64,000 bases of DNA. Origin: Cardiocondyla obscurior (lineage: Eukaryota > Arthropoda > Insecta > Hymenoptera > Formicidae). The stretch is taken from NCBI RefSeq assembly GCF_019399895.1, contig NC_091874.1, positions 3,412,501 to 3,476,500 on the forward strand, written 5' to 3'. Each line of letters starts with the position of its first letter. Within the stretch, counting starts at the first letter, position 1. The position numbers and the translations under genes were made by a program. Shown here piece by piece: positions 23,162-37,099 of this stretch. Under the pieces are notes generated by a model. The model searched no databases and was not told the DNA's origin. It was given only the letters and a program-made list of their open reading frames with translations.

Positions 23162-23634
23162 TTACACGTTATACGTGATTTTAAAAGAAAGAAAAAAAAA
23201 TATTTTTTTTACAAAAAGATTATACAAGTAAGATTATACGTAATACAAACGGCAATTTCAAAATTGATATTGCAACAGAAAAAAATCAGTTTGAAATTCA
23301 CCATCGTTAAATAAATTTTTTTTTTTTAATCTCAGAAACGTGCAAAACACTTTGTAACGTAAAATATAAATTAGATTTTTGTGTTTGTATGTAACTTTAT
23401 AATAATGGTTTGCTTAAATTTTCGTAACGTTAATTTTTTTAGAAATATTTGTCAAACGTAAATCACCATTAGTCATATTACCTACTGAAATAGTTATTTA
23501 GGACGATCGAGATTTTTCATTAGGATATCTCTGTGATGCATTCTATATATGATACATTATTATAATCGCGATTTTTCTAAGTAGTATGGCAAACACACCA
23601 CTTGAATTTTTTAGCACACTATATTGTTTTGGCA

Positions 23635-26600
23635 CTATGTATCCTCTAGCCTTTGTCTTTTGTGATCTTCTTTCACTGTCGATTCCTCTATTTTTTTTTT
23701 GTGAGTATTCTCTTTTTCTCTGCTGCATTTACCCGCACTTCTATCGCCATGAATATTTGTACTAGTATCTGTCTCAATATTATGTTCAACAAAACAATGT
23801 ACCTGCAACTCGTTTACAGTATGCATAGATACGGGGCAAACTTGGCACTTGTACGATTGTAAATTGTCCTCCGGCCTTATATCTTCCGTTGAAATAATCG
23901 TCGAAATCGGTCGTTGCTCTTTAACTGCGTAATCACGCCTTTGCTGATTAAACTGAGGGCTGCGGAGGCGAGCGTCGTTAATGGCTTTTGATTTCTCCGA
24001 AACGATCGACATGTGATATGGTCGGGAGATGTCTACGTCCGGCGTTGGTTTCACGTATTGTGCGTGAAGGGTGTGCTGCGGTATAGGTTCACCCTCATCT
24101 GACGAGGTCTCGCTGCTACTTACAACTGGTCCGGGCACAGTTTCTGAATCCCATTGCGTGGTTTTCGGATTTTCTAGTTTTTGAGCCAACATCTGTAGAA
24201 AAAAAACAAAAAATTCGTTTTATCGTAACATTTTCTTTGCCAGATTTAGAAACAGTATTTATTTACGTTTGTTTTATACGAACTTGCAGACTAGTAAGAC
24301 TATTATCACAGTCTGTAGTATCGATATCATTTAAATTGACACCAGATCTTTCCATCTCCGCGTACGTTCCAAACGGAAGTTTACCCAAGCATTCTAATTT
24401 CATGATGTGCATCTTGCTACGAAGATGCTTGGCCAAATGTCCATGTATTCTAAATGCTACCGCACAATCTTTACACTTAAAAGGCCTAGGATTGCTGGTA
24501 GTTGCCGCGCCAAATGTAGAAGTCATGCTGACCTAATAACATTATATTTTCATTGTAAATTCGTGCAAAATGTTTCTTGATTAAAATCAAATCGAGTTTT
24601 ACCTTATTGTGATGGGAAACAGATCTTTCATGTTTCGTTAAGTGGCCTTTAGTTCGGAAAGAAACCGCGCAATTTTCACATCTATATGGCCGCTCAAAAT
24701 AATGAATGTTAAGATGCAATCGTAATTGACTAGGCTTACTAAACATCTTGTTACAAATTCCACATGCAGTTCTGCCGTCCTCCGTAACACTGTAATCATA
24801 TTTCATAAATTTAATTTTTATAACAATATAATTATTTTGATAACTTTAATAATAGAATTAAATTTAAATATATGAATATTTTATTAATATACGTTTAATA
24901 TAACACTCGATATTACTATTATGATGTGCGTCAAAGAATATCAAGAAAATAATTAAAAATATTTTATTTACCTAACGTAATTAGGCGCCGGTCCACTCGA
25001 CGGTTGTAAGAATTCCGCTTGCGGTTTCGCAGTTCCTGTGTTTGGTGACGATGATCGAAAATCTGGCCCACCGACGACTACCTTTCCGGCTATCGCGTGT
25101 TTCATGTTGTCTAATGTATTTTGCTGCTGTTTAGCCATTTCCGCGGTGTGCTTCGTATCGTAATACACGACTCTTACGTCCGGCGGAGATGTACTTCTCG
25201 CGTCTAAGTTTTGTGACTTTGAAGACTCATGTATTGGTTGTAATATTTCATAGCTAACACGTGGATCTTGCACATGTGCTCTGTATTCCACAAGAGCTCT
25301 CATGTCGCGGCTCGGAGGTTTATTATCTGGATTTGTTTGCCGGATTTCCATGTTTGTCGATGGCATCAATTTCTGAATTACTTGCATATCATGAACAAAC
25401 GGTTTATACTCGCGACTAGGCGGTCTTATCTCTTGACCGCGTATTTTATACTCTTGCTGATTCGGTAACCTCATCTCTTGACTCTGCGTTCTGTACTCTT
25501 GACCGGGCGGTCTTAAATCAAGATTCCGCGGACTGTGATTTTGCATCCGAACGTCATTAGTCGTAGTCCTCATCTCGTGATTCATAGATCTCAATTCCTG
25601 GCCTAGAGAATGGCAATCTCTAGGTCTCTCCAATTCATTTACCATCTTCATCGCATTAAATATAGAATTTCTATCGATATCGTTATTTGTGTGTTGCATC
25701 AACGTTGGTCGATTATTAACGTCCATATTTAAAGATTTTGGTAAATGATTATCGATATTAGACGTGCTACGAACAGGTACAATAGAACAATTCGGTCTTT
25801 CGATCGAATTATTATTCCTGGTCATGGATAGACTGTAATCAACACTTGGTCTTGTGCTAACGGGACCGTTAGTTAGAGCAAGCTCAAAATTTTCACGATC
25901 AGAAATCATACGATTAATCTGTTCTTTATTTTTGTGAATAGCCTCGTAATCGAACGTTCGTTTTTCCATTGCCATATTATTCTGATAAATCTTTTCTCTA
26001 ATTTCCATCTTAATATCGTCACTGGTATGCTTCGTCATGTATTTAACTCTAGATTCCATAACGGTATGCTGCATTTTACTGGGATCGGTATAAGTTACTG
26101 TTGGAATACCGTTGGAATCAATGTGTCTAGATCTATTCTGTTCCTGATGGCGAGGATAAAGATCTCTTTCTTGCATTTGCTTATTGTCTATCTTCGTATT
26201 TCCTACGCGATATTGCTGCTTAATTTTGCTGTCCATCACATGTCTCTCCGTGAGGTAGGCCTGTAACATGTGGCCCTCTGCATCCGGTTTCCATTCTCTA
26301 CCCTGTATAGGTAGCCGTTCCATCGTTTGGACTATCGTCTGTAACAGGACCGGCTCCGATACAGGCGTAAGAATGTCCGCGGGTTTTACCCTTTGCGGGA
26401 CCGGCGAGGGCAACACCTGACTGGTCTGCTTCGTCGTGAGATCCATGGGCTGCGACAGCTGTTGACGTGACTCCGCGACGTCAGTGATTTCCTCGATTTC
26501 GAAATCAGAATCATCTTTCTTTGACGATTGAATGACACTAATTCTCGTTTCTTCCGTTGCACTCCGGTTTGATGGAAAGTAATAACGGTGCGACAATTCG

Positions 26601-29600
26601 TTTTGAATTAAAGCTGTTCCTTGCGTGGTGACGCTTTGAGTCACGGTCGATGTCGTCGTAGTGGTAGTCGCAATGCTAACGGAGGATGTTGTCGGTAAAG
26701 TTAACGTGTACGGATAAGTTGTAGGTCTGCCAGATGGTAGCAAGCCCGGCAATCTGTTCGTATTACGTTGTGAAAGACTCAGTAAACTTTGCGCTGCTTC
26801 TTGCTCCTCACTGCCAGATTCCTCGCTGTCATCTCCTTCACTTTCTTCTTCTTCTTCCGAAGATTCTTCCGTGTTACCGCCACCGGCGGCTAATCGCGCG
26901 ATAGCCTCCTTGTCAATGTTTTCATCGCACACAGTTGTAGGGACTGGCACTACGCCCAATTCCACACACTTTTTGTAGTGAGCTTTAGATTTCATATGTT
27001 TCGTGAGATTACCCTTTGTTTTAAAACTGTAACAAAATAATTACAATTTTATTAAATTATTAAAGCTAGAAACATAATTTAATTTATTTGTTATATTAAA
27101 TTTTATATTAAATACGTAAAAATATTTTAACTTACCTAAAGGTACAATGCTTGCAAGTATATGGTCTGACATCCGTATGTGTTCTGATATGTTTCTTCAG
27201 CATAGATGGTTTTTTACAACGAATACCGCATTCTTCGCAGACATAACGTCCTCGACCTTATGCGATACATAAAAAATAATTATATAATAATAATTATATA
27301 TAATAATAAAATTATATATAATAATAAAAAATAATTATATAATATAATAACTAAATCATATAAAATAATAACTAAATCACAAGTATTATTATAAAAATAA
27401 TAAAATAAAATTGTTAAGAAAGTTCTAATAATAGTATACATTTATTTTTTATTTCTTTTTTAAAACAAAATTAAAATATTTTTTACCTCTCCCGCGCACA
27501 TAAGTATAATCCTCGTTGCTTTCAAATCCTCCGTCAAATATTTTTACTCGCTTCGTCTTCTCCTGCATGTCACTCTCTAATCCACTGTCCGGGCTGGTAG
27601 GAGTGGTTGGTCTTTGCGAGGAATGCGTTAAGATGTCATCTTGTTTTTTCCACGCGGTCGTGTAATTGAGAGGCCTATGCCGAGAATCGTAGTGTGCCAT
27701 ATCCAAATCTGGTGGTGCCTCCTTGCATATTTTCCAATTAGAGTACATCGATAGACCGTGCTGTTGCGTGACATACATTGGCTGCGGTCGATTTAGAGTA
27801 CAATAAAACACCCTGGTGGAACACTTGAGTCCCAGATATGTGTAGGCATGCCCATTTAAATATAATTGCCCGTACGACTTTTTAGGTCGTGGAGTTTCCG
27901 GACTAATGAGAGGAAGTGTATTTGCCGTAGGCGTGATCCCGTGATGCTTCTTCGGCGTAAACGTACCGGGTTTTAACGGCAGAGATGTAGGTCTCAAAAA
28001 TTTATTAGCACTAGTTGTTTCTTTAGCGATATCGCTGCTACTCTTCGGCGATTTGGTCTCGGGTTGTTTATCCTTAACAATTAATTCTATGGAAGTTTTC
28101 GTTGGCACTTCTGTCTTGGAAGAATCTAAGTTTACAAGTATCATCGACTGTGTGTTATCGGGCTTAATTTTTGTGCCGTTTAACACACCGTATCCGTCCG
28201 TAGCTTTCAACCATCCACGTGTATCCGAAGAAACAGTACTTTTTAATCGACCATTTTCGTGAGAAGGTAAATCATATTTAGGCATTGCAGAATGTGCGTC
28301 TACCGAAGGTACTCTGCCAGCGTCCACTTCACTAACGCCCCAATTTGACGGTCTCTTTCTGCTTTCCGAAATATTTTTGGGCGAGTATCTCATTTTGTTG
28401 TAACAATTTGAAGAAATCGTAGGATCCACGCCGTTCGAATAATTAAAACTTTTATCCGGTTTCGAATTTTTTTCATACGTGAAATCTTTCCTCTCTCGCG
28501 GGCTTTCCATACTCTTGTACTTCCCAGTCGTACTATTTTTGATATGACGATCGAGATCCGCTTTGCCCGTTTCTCCACCGGTGAGAGTCGACGGTACTGG
28601 TACCCTTGTGCGATACTTATCCGTCGAAGTTTCAACTTTAACAGTAGGAACTTTGGGACTGGTTAAACCGCTTTTCAGACCGTCGCCGTTGGGCGTTTTG
28701 AAACTAATTTTCATCGATTCCTTTGCCGGACTGGCCAAATCTAAAGGCTGTTCTAGCATGGAGGAAACAGATAACGGACTAGGCATGCCAGGCACTGTGC
28801 TCGGCTGTACCTTCACCGGACTGGCTAAATCCAACGGTTGAGATATCATATGTAAGCCCGGGAGGCCCGGTATCACCTTGTAACCGGCTTCGCCGGCTGT
28901 TATGCTCGGAGATATGTCTATAGTCGGTGTACCGGTGAGAGTGTGCGGTCCGGGCATACCGGGTACATAAGGTATCACCTTTCCGCCATGAAGAATATTC
29001 GTAATACCGGCTGCTTGAGGCAGAGTCAACGGGTTGTAGGCAGTGATACTCGTCAGCGGGTTAAGATGCGACTCCAAGTAGTCGTAACAGGACATAGTAG
29101 GCGCGATATTCGGAGTTGATATGTTTGGTATGATGGGCGCCAATATCTTTGGCGCATTGGGCAAAGATATGGAGGAATTGGACGTGTTAGCCGATGTGCC
29201 TGGCGGTTTATGCATCATAGTGCCGCCAGAATGAAGTCCTGATTTTACCACTATCGACGCCGTTTCTGAGTTCATGCATTTACTGTTGACTACATGCTCA
29301 TTCGTGGGCGAATTCGTCTGTCGTGGCTCGATTCTCATTGTTTTCGTTACCTCGCCTGTGTTATCGAGAATTCTAACTTCACCGCCGAACATTTGCAACG
29401 AGTTCGGACGCGGATATTTGCTGAGTTCTTCTAATGATCTTAAGCTGGTTGGCACAGGTTCCGTTCTTTGCTTTTTAGCAGGTGGAGCGTACGCGTCCAC
29501 CAATCTGGTATTACCCAGAAGCGGCCCCGGCGAAGGTAACGGTTGCAAGGTATTATAATAGTCAGAAGATTTCACATCAAAATCAGAATCTCGTTTTTCT

Positions 29601-30946
29601 AAGTCGGCATGATAGTCGGCTCCTTTTCGAGAACTGTCGATGCCTTTACAATAATATCTACGGTGAGCCTCTAAATTATCTATGCTAGTATACGGGATGT
29701 TGCAAGTAGGACAGACGAAGTTTTCCACGGTGGCTTCCGGTATCGATCCGTTCATGGAACCGCGAGATTTCAACAGAAGATCTTTAATGATCGAGCTTTC
29801 TGATATCTCACTGCCTTTTGCTTCCTGAGTGCAACTGTCACTGTAGCAACGCTTTCTGCTGCTGTTGGAAGATTCTTCTACGGAAGACAAGTTCAATGGC
29901 TGCTGTTCGAATGGCTGTTTTGTCTCCACCAAGCTTTGTTGGCGATGCATTAGTTTGTGCAAGCATGGATCCACTGCGTCGACGATCGCCTGATTATCCG
30001 TGATGATCTTGTCGATGTGCTCTTGCAGCTGTTCTGCGTTCGGTTTAACAGAATTGGAAGTAGAAGTAGTCATTGAGGAAGACAAGGAGGAACTGTTGGA
30101 AGAACTGGGTGATAAGGAAGACATTTCAGTGTCACTGTTCACGCATTGCAGAGCCGTTCGAGCTTGAAACTTTGGCTTGTAAATCTTGCCGGTTTTCACG
30201 GTTTTTACTGCGACAGTAGATACCATCGTGGTCGCCGTTGTAGGCGTCGAAGCTGGCGGCGGCGGTGGTGTCCCAGTACCGTTACTGGCGCTGTCGGACA
30301 GACTTATATCAGAATCCTCAGATACCTGCAAAAAAAAAATTAATTAATAAATAAATCAACATAAAATAAAATAAAATTATTATATTAATTCTTTTTGTAG
30401 TATTAAAATTTAATTTAAATCAGTTTTCTTCTTACTTTCATTAGTTTAATTAATTAATAATTAGTTTAATTAATAGATTACCTTTTCTCCCTTTTCCATT
30501 TTGTGTACGTGAGAGCGCGATCTGCAATGCTTGTACAGATTCGATTTCGTCTTGAAAGAGATTCCGCACAGTGCGCACGGATACGGCCGTTCATTCGTAT
30601 GTGCCCTGATGTGCTTTTGGAGGACACTCGGCTTGGTCCACGTCATCGAGCAGTAAGGACACGCGTATCCACCTTTCCTGGACTCGGCGACAGGCTCGAC
30701 TCCTCCCGCCGGCTCCGGCGAGGGTTCAAGCTTATTACCGAGTTCCTTCGACGACTCCTTGCCATCCTTATCGTCGTCCTTTCGTTTAGGCGCCTCGCCA
30801 GAGGCGACGTTATTCGTCGTGCTCTCCTTCTCGACGACTTTCGGTGCAACTTCGGTCGTTGCCATCTTCTTGAACTTCTTATGCAAATACTTTGGTTCGC
30901 CATCGTTGTTGTTGTTATTATTGTTGGTCAGCTGTGGGTCTGTCAT
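23635..30946 (-). CDS. shn: Schnurri / HIVEP-type zinc-finger transcription factor
   Basis: Dpp/BMP pathway nuclear factor; in flies it is recruited by Mad-Medea to silencer elements such as those of brinker. Coding exons 30946-30482, 30325-27487, 27256-27136, 27026-24972, 24789-24603, 24532-24284 and 24192-23635 are fully in phase, 2157 aa. Fingers: ZAS pair at about 96-146 (YACPYC, KPSVLQKHIRAHTNERPYPC), CCHC finger at about 360-382 (FVCPTC), second pair from about 1108 (YVCEECGIRCKKPSMLKKH, CKHC) followed by an acidic stretch, third pair at about 1836-1886 plus one at 1909-1931, and a last finger at about 2088-2109. Upstream of the second pair lies the HIVEP-conserved YLNGHAYTYLGLKCSTRVFY and CTLNRPQPMYV block. 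The exon at 30946 begins at an acceptor (30963), so 5' exons lie further right; the ATG at 30946 is the probable start unless an upstream coding exon exists. The exon ending at 24284 uses a weak donor (GTTCGT). Confidence 0.95.
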
Positions 30947-30963
30947 CGCCACAGTATGGGTCT

Positions 30964-33900
30964 CTGCAAACAGCAACGATAATTTTAATCACTGCCGACT
31001 GGCGAATGTCGGAAGAAAAGAAGCGGAGAGAAAAAGAGAATGCGAGATCATGCGCGGCGCCCGGGTGGGCTCCCAGGTGACTCAGCTGTTAGAACAAACG
31101 TCGTTGTGCAGATGATTCATAAAAGATTCTCGATATTCCGCGCGAAGCGCCGAGAGTATTCCGCGATGATAAGGCGCGTCGCTGATTAATCCCCGAATTT
31201 AATCGCCGATTACCGCGACAAGATGCTTATACGTAACTATTTACGTTCAGGAATAAACGTGTAAAAAGTCCCCCGGAGTAACGGATATCAAATAGATTTT
31301 TTTTATTACGCAAAGTAATCTTACGTAACGATGCTAATTACGCGTCGAATTCACAATGACGATGAGTTGTTTGAGCGGCGCGCACGACGACGATCGCGTA
31401 TAAGGAAAGTGGTCGAGGTCGTGTCGAGCAAAGTATCGCAGTGACGCCGATTGGAAAATTCTAATCCATGTCAATTGCCTTGTGACGTTTTTCATAAATA
31501 TAACATGCACATTAATGTACTCGTCGACGTGAGATAAAAAAATACTGGTAGGAGTTATATTTTATTCCGTCGATTACGTAATCGTTAACAATTACGATGT
31601 AATTTCTGATGTGCATATTTCTTTTTTTTTTTTCTTTTTTTTTCAACTAGTAATATTTTATTATTTTTTAATAATCAAATTAAGTAAATGATATTAATAC
31701 CCTGATGTCGCTTAATAAAATAACAATTTAAGCGGAAATTGATTCAAACGCGATTATCCGCGTTCAATATTCAAGACGCGACAGGTCATCCCAGCGGAAT
31801 TATACAGCAATACGATGTTGCGAAAGCGGAAGTTGAGGACAGGTTCAACCATTCAGATTCATTTACGTGAACGAGCGAAACTTCTCTGCGCATGTATTTT
31901 CATTTATAAACGACCGTGGTCTTCCGTGTTTACCCACCGACGCGGCTGATCAACAGCGGATTATTTGCCGTGGAATTATTTAGAATCGTGGCCTCACGGC
32001 GCATTAGTCTTTTTTCTTCGATGTAATAATTACGCGCGATTAATCAACGCATATAGGTCAACAGTATCATTAAATGTTCCACTTGGTTGACGCTAAATTC
32101 TTTATTATAATTTAAATTTTATAGCTATTTCTTTTATAACTTGATATCATCAATACGTCCGAATTATATAAAACACTCAATTTATAAAACATTTAACATT
32201 CTAGCTAGTTAAAATTTAAGAACCTTTTTTTTTCTTTCTTCGGTAAATTTCTTTTATTAATAATTTAAAAAAAATTGACGCACGTGATTTACGCTACAAT
32301 CTTCTAAAAACTTTCTACAATATATCGTTATTGTTTAAGGCAGAGTATATAACGTATAAATTATTCAAAGCGGATATCTCTCTCCCCCGTGTGTTTTAAA
32401 TTTTTGATTAAGTTCACCGTCGAGTTATAAACATTTGCAAACTTAAAATCTACAATTTCCAGTCAGCATAAACTTGATTGTCATCGTCTTGAAGAATATA
32501 ATTGTCGATTATAGGAAATTGAATTTCATTACGTTGACAATTGATGATTAGCATTATTTTTCTTTTTTGTTTTCGAGAAAACAATTTTACTTGAAATTAA
32601 TGCAGTTTGTATAGATCGATACTAATTAAAATAAATATTTTATGAGAGTATCCGAATGAAAGCAGATTTGCGATAAATAGTTTCACGAAGAGGAAAGCTG
32701 TGTTTTATTAATATCACGAAAAAAAATTTATCGCGTCTTAAAATATCACGCCCCGTTCCAATTTACTTTATTTTCAGTAATAAAAAAAAAAAGAAATAAT
32801 AAAACTCCGTTTTATCCCTTTTGCATAATTGCTTGTTTTTGCATAGTGATTGACATCAGTTCGGGTCGGAAAGGTTTTGAAGTTTATGAATAATTCGATA
32901 TCCTCTGTTTTTTTCCCGTCTACATAGTTATCCGCGTGATATTCCTCATTGAAGAATGCGCGTCACCATTTGAGCGTCCACGTCGCTCCCGCGTATATTT
33001 TTATAACTAGCAGAAATCGCCAGCCTTTTCTTGGACGCCACTTTCGCGACACCGTTCGCCGAAGTACCCGGTAATTTTGGATCATGCTATTTATACGCGC
33101 GAATAAAGCAGAGGGAGAGGATAGGAGAAAGAGACAGAGAGAAAGAGAGGACACAAAAAAAAAAAAAAAGAAGCGTGGGGAGTTGGCAGAACGCGAGCCA
33201 AATTTCGTTCACCGACGGAGGCGATTCTCGCGGAGAATCCCCACCGCGTCGAGACACATTGACGATCCATTTGGCAGCGATTTTCTCTAGTAGAGAACGT
33301 CAGAAAAGCACTGAAATTTTTTGACATTTAAAGCGAGAGACATTAAAGTTTTGCGCGACAAAATTCAAGTGCTGTAAACTCACGTGCTGCGAATAAACGG
33401 AGTCTTACTCTTTTCATTTCACACTTTTTTTTTTATCATTTTATCGAAACGCCAACTGGGTTGCTCGGTCTTAAATTATAACCGCGAGCGCAAGGCTCAC
33501 TCGCGTAAGCAAGGTGCTCGCGAGCAACAAATTGATCCGCGGATAAGAAAAAAAAATTCCTTTGTACGCGGACCGTGGGAGGATACGCGTGACGCGAATG
33601 CACGCGAGATACGCGCTGATTTCATTAGGCTCACCTCCGGTAGAGATGAATGAAATGACGCATTCTTACAAACAAATCCATTCTTATTCAGTTCTATGCT
33701 CCGCACGCATGCGGTATCTCCGCGGTATTATCGCAGGATGTTTTATACGTTGCGAATCGACCTGGAAGTTCATGCGCGAGGAAACTGAATCACTGGTATA
33801 TCGCCGACGATATTTTCGTGCTATCTTGAATTTTACATAAAGCATGTGTTGTAGTCGAGCACAGTATAACTATTATTTAACCGTAAAGAAATATTTTTGT

Positions 33901-36900
33901 AACTATTCTACATAATGACTGTACCGTATTGCACATTTACGTATACTGCAGTGACAATAATTAGTATCGAATTAATATTTTAGCGCACATTTCATTAATG
34001 TGGGCAAATTATATTTCGCAGCCTGCAATTAAAATTTGTGAAATTAAAAGCTGAGAATTCCTCTAAATTGAATCAGCACCATAATCCTAGAAATTATCGC
34101 GAACGTTAAAGAGACGTTTCTCCTTCGTATTTTCATTGTATCGCGTATTATAAATTGACACTAATAGCACCGATGAAATGAAAAGAGATAAACAGCGAAG
34201 GGATTATCAAGAGTGTACCGTCCGGAGTTTCGAATTATTCAATTAACGGCCCCTCAAATATTTGCCCGAAACAGCTTGTTATTGAAGTTATTCGTGCATT
34301 ATACGCGCGTATACTCGCTTAAGCTGCTTGGTAACGAATATACTTCGCGAACACGTATGGCAGTGCAATAAATACGGCTCGTATGCACTCGCAGAGTCCG
34401 CAGAGCGACGAAAATGGGTCACGATACGTTTTGTTTGCATTTCGAGCAAACGCAGATGCAGATTTTGGTCGACACTACACTCGGTAGTATAAAATACGCC
34501 ACAGTTATTTCTCTGTGAATAACGCGCTCCAATTCCGTGGACGCGTTTAATCCCGTGAGAAACTTAAACGAAACAACATTCAATAGATACTTGGGCTTCA
34601 ACTTTTTACGCGGTTATAGGAAGAGAGGAGTCACGTTAAAATTAATAATTTCCTAATTTGCTGCGAAAGACAATTGCAAGATTTTATATTGCTTCGGTAG
34701 AGGGAAAATAAAAATAAAAATTGACGTGACTTTATCGTCTTCTCCGCATTAACACTCGATACTTTGTATCCCGAATTATATTCAACTAAAAAGTATTACA
34801 CAATATTCCGAAATCGTAGTACGGTTTTATGCAGAAATGATTTTTATCTCCAATAAGTTCTTGTATTAATTTTGTAACAAAATGTCACTCGTTACGTAAG
34901 CGATCGGCAAGTCGAATCACATTAGTAAGGATCCGAAAATAAAATTCTACGAAATAAGGGAATTAGCTTAAAATAAAACTGTCTTTGCCATTTTAATTTA
35001 GATCGATTGTCGTCATGTCAGAGGAGATATGAGATTTTTGGCGTACCATTGTGCACGTAAAGTTAGTTGTAGAAAGTTTTATTTTTGGACTTTTCGCCGA
35101 CGAATTTAGCGATCTCGCCCACGTCACTTTTTTTCTTTCTTTTTTTTTTCTCCAGTCCCAGTAAAATCCTGATATAGAAAGCTAGGCTGTGCAAGCTGAG
35201 ATAGATTTATTGATGTATTGGTTATTATTGTTTGCTCTCTATCTTGATAGCTCGCTCTCTGACCTCAGTTCCCTCTCTCGATGATGCATCAGCAAACGTA
35301 CGCGCGTGGAGATAATTCTCGTTTCATCAAAAGTGAGACACGAACGTGAGGTAAATTGCGTATTCGCGATCGCGTTCAATTGACGTGAAAAATATAAATA
35401 AAATTTCATTTTATTCGATAAGAAAATGAAGGTATTGGAAATAATATTTGAATGTTATTTTAATAAATTTTTTTTTATTAAATAAGATAATGTGGAAGAC
35501 ATAATATTCGTACGTCATACAGGTGCCGAGTAAATGAATATAATAAAAGGGCGATGGTATACATATATTAGATTTGTACGATATTAGCTTAATCCTGAGT
35601 GAGAGTCCGAAGAGACGGAGCGTAAACTCGTATAAACGACCAATTGCAACCTATGAATAGTTGGTTCAGTCTGTCGTACGTCGTACAACGTACATCATGC
35701 CACCGCACGTTATATAGACCTGACAATTCGTTAATCGTTTTATGCCGGACGCGTCAGACACGTTAAACGCTCGTTCAACTGGCCGCGACTTAATTCCGTC
35801 ATGCTTCAATTTTCGCACGTCTGATTCTCGAATAACGCTCTGTCGTTTGACGTTTTCTAAATTTTTTTTTTTCACCGTTACATTCTTCCATCTCGATACG
35901 TTGTAAAAACAAAAAATTGATAAATTATACGCCATCAACGAATTCCGAGTAGCTTTAACTATTACCGTTTCAAAATTGCGATTAATCCTGTTGATCAAAT
36001 TACTTTTTCCTTTTTATTCTTTTGTCTCAATTAAACGAAGCCTTTCAAGTCATAAATTTGGTATTATTACGCTTTAATGACGTTTTTTTCTTCTTTTCGT
36101 CTTATTAGCAGCTTTTAAAAATTTCTGCTTGCAACATAATTTAAATGTAACTCATTATTTATTAATCGCGTCGTTAAACAGGAAAACGCGACCGCGACTC
36201 GTCGATTAATTATCTCGCGAAACCTAAGAAGCCCGCGCGGCTCGCTCTTATCTCGCTCAATTGATAAATGAGAAATCGGGCTTGAATGGCACCGCGCCAT
36301 TCTCGTGTGTTATTATACAACAACGGCGTTGGCTTCTCCGCACCTGTGCACGAAGTCAGCGAATACTCGGAATTCCGTCGTATGCGTGAATCAGTGGCGT
36401 CGAGAGCGTTATCGAGAGCCGGATTGCGGAAACCGGTACGCGTGCAGCACGGTGTCGCGACTTTCGCCGGCGGTAGACCCCGTGTTCCTCGCACCGGGCA
36501 GGAGGTGAGATAATTTTGGCGATGCCGTGGGCTTTTAAATATTTAACTCGACGGAGCTGAGAATCCTCCGGGCGCGTTAAAGAAGCGAAGCGTGCCGAAA
36601 TATCGAGGCGCAACCGAGTCGGACCTTCGGGGTCAGTTCCCCGTTCGTTCATTAATTCCGATTAAGCGATAGCCGCTCAATTCTTTTCTATTAGTACAGA
36701 GTGAGGTTTAATTTAACTGATGAGGTAATCGATAACGGACGTTATTAGAACGTTGCTTCTCGTCGTGTGCGAGCGGGGGCTGTTTCGACGTGAGACAGTT
36801 CGGTACTTTCGACCGTTTGTTAATAGCATTTTAATATACGCGAACAGTGTATTCGTTGTCACATTTATCGTGGTTACACCGCGCCAAATTGCGCGTGTGC

Positions 36901-37099
36901 CAGATAGGCGAATATGTCGTCCAATTAACGTCGGCTCGACGCGGTATTTCACGTAAATCAAATCACCGACGAAGCAGCCTTTCTCTTACGTAAACTATTT
37001 GGAAATCAATCTCTTTTTATCTCGTCGAAATATATTCGGCTGGGTTATGAAAATTTTTAGCTACGCGCGGAACGATACGAAGGCATATACATTGTACAT
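30964..37099. other. Upstream/intronic sequence of schnurri, no gene seen
   Basis: Starts at the splice acceptor (TTTGCAG) of the first coding exon. Mostly AT-rich with scattered CpG-containing stretches. The frames at 33031-33324, 33384-33653, 35666-35998 and 36210-36652 are short, overlap on both strands and look like no family. Probably the 3' part of a long first intron. Confidence 0.5.
33111..33170 (+). repeat. GA-rich simple sequence followed by an A-run
   Basis: Purine-only stretch of GAGA/AGAGAG type running into about 15 A. It explains the Arg/Lys/Glu-rich frames overlapping it. Confidence 0.8.

Noticed and set aside
27270..27420. AT-rich palindrome-like stretch in a schnurri intron
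   Set aside because: Simple TAATAATTATATA-type low-complexity sequence; self-complementarity is expected from composition.
30503..30982. 159-codon plus-strand frame
   Set aside because: Antisense shadow of the first schnurri coding exon.
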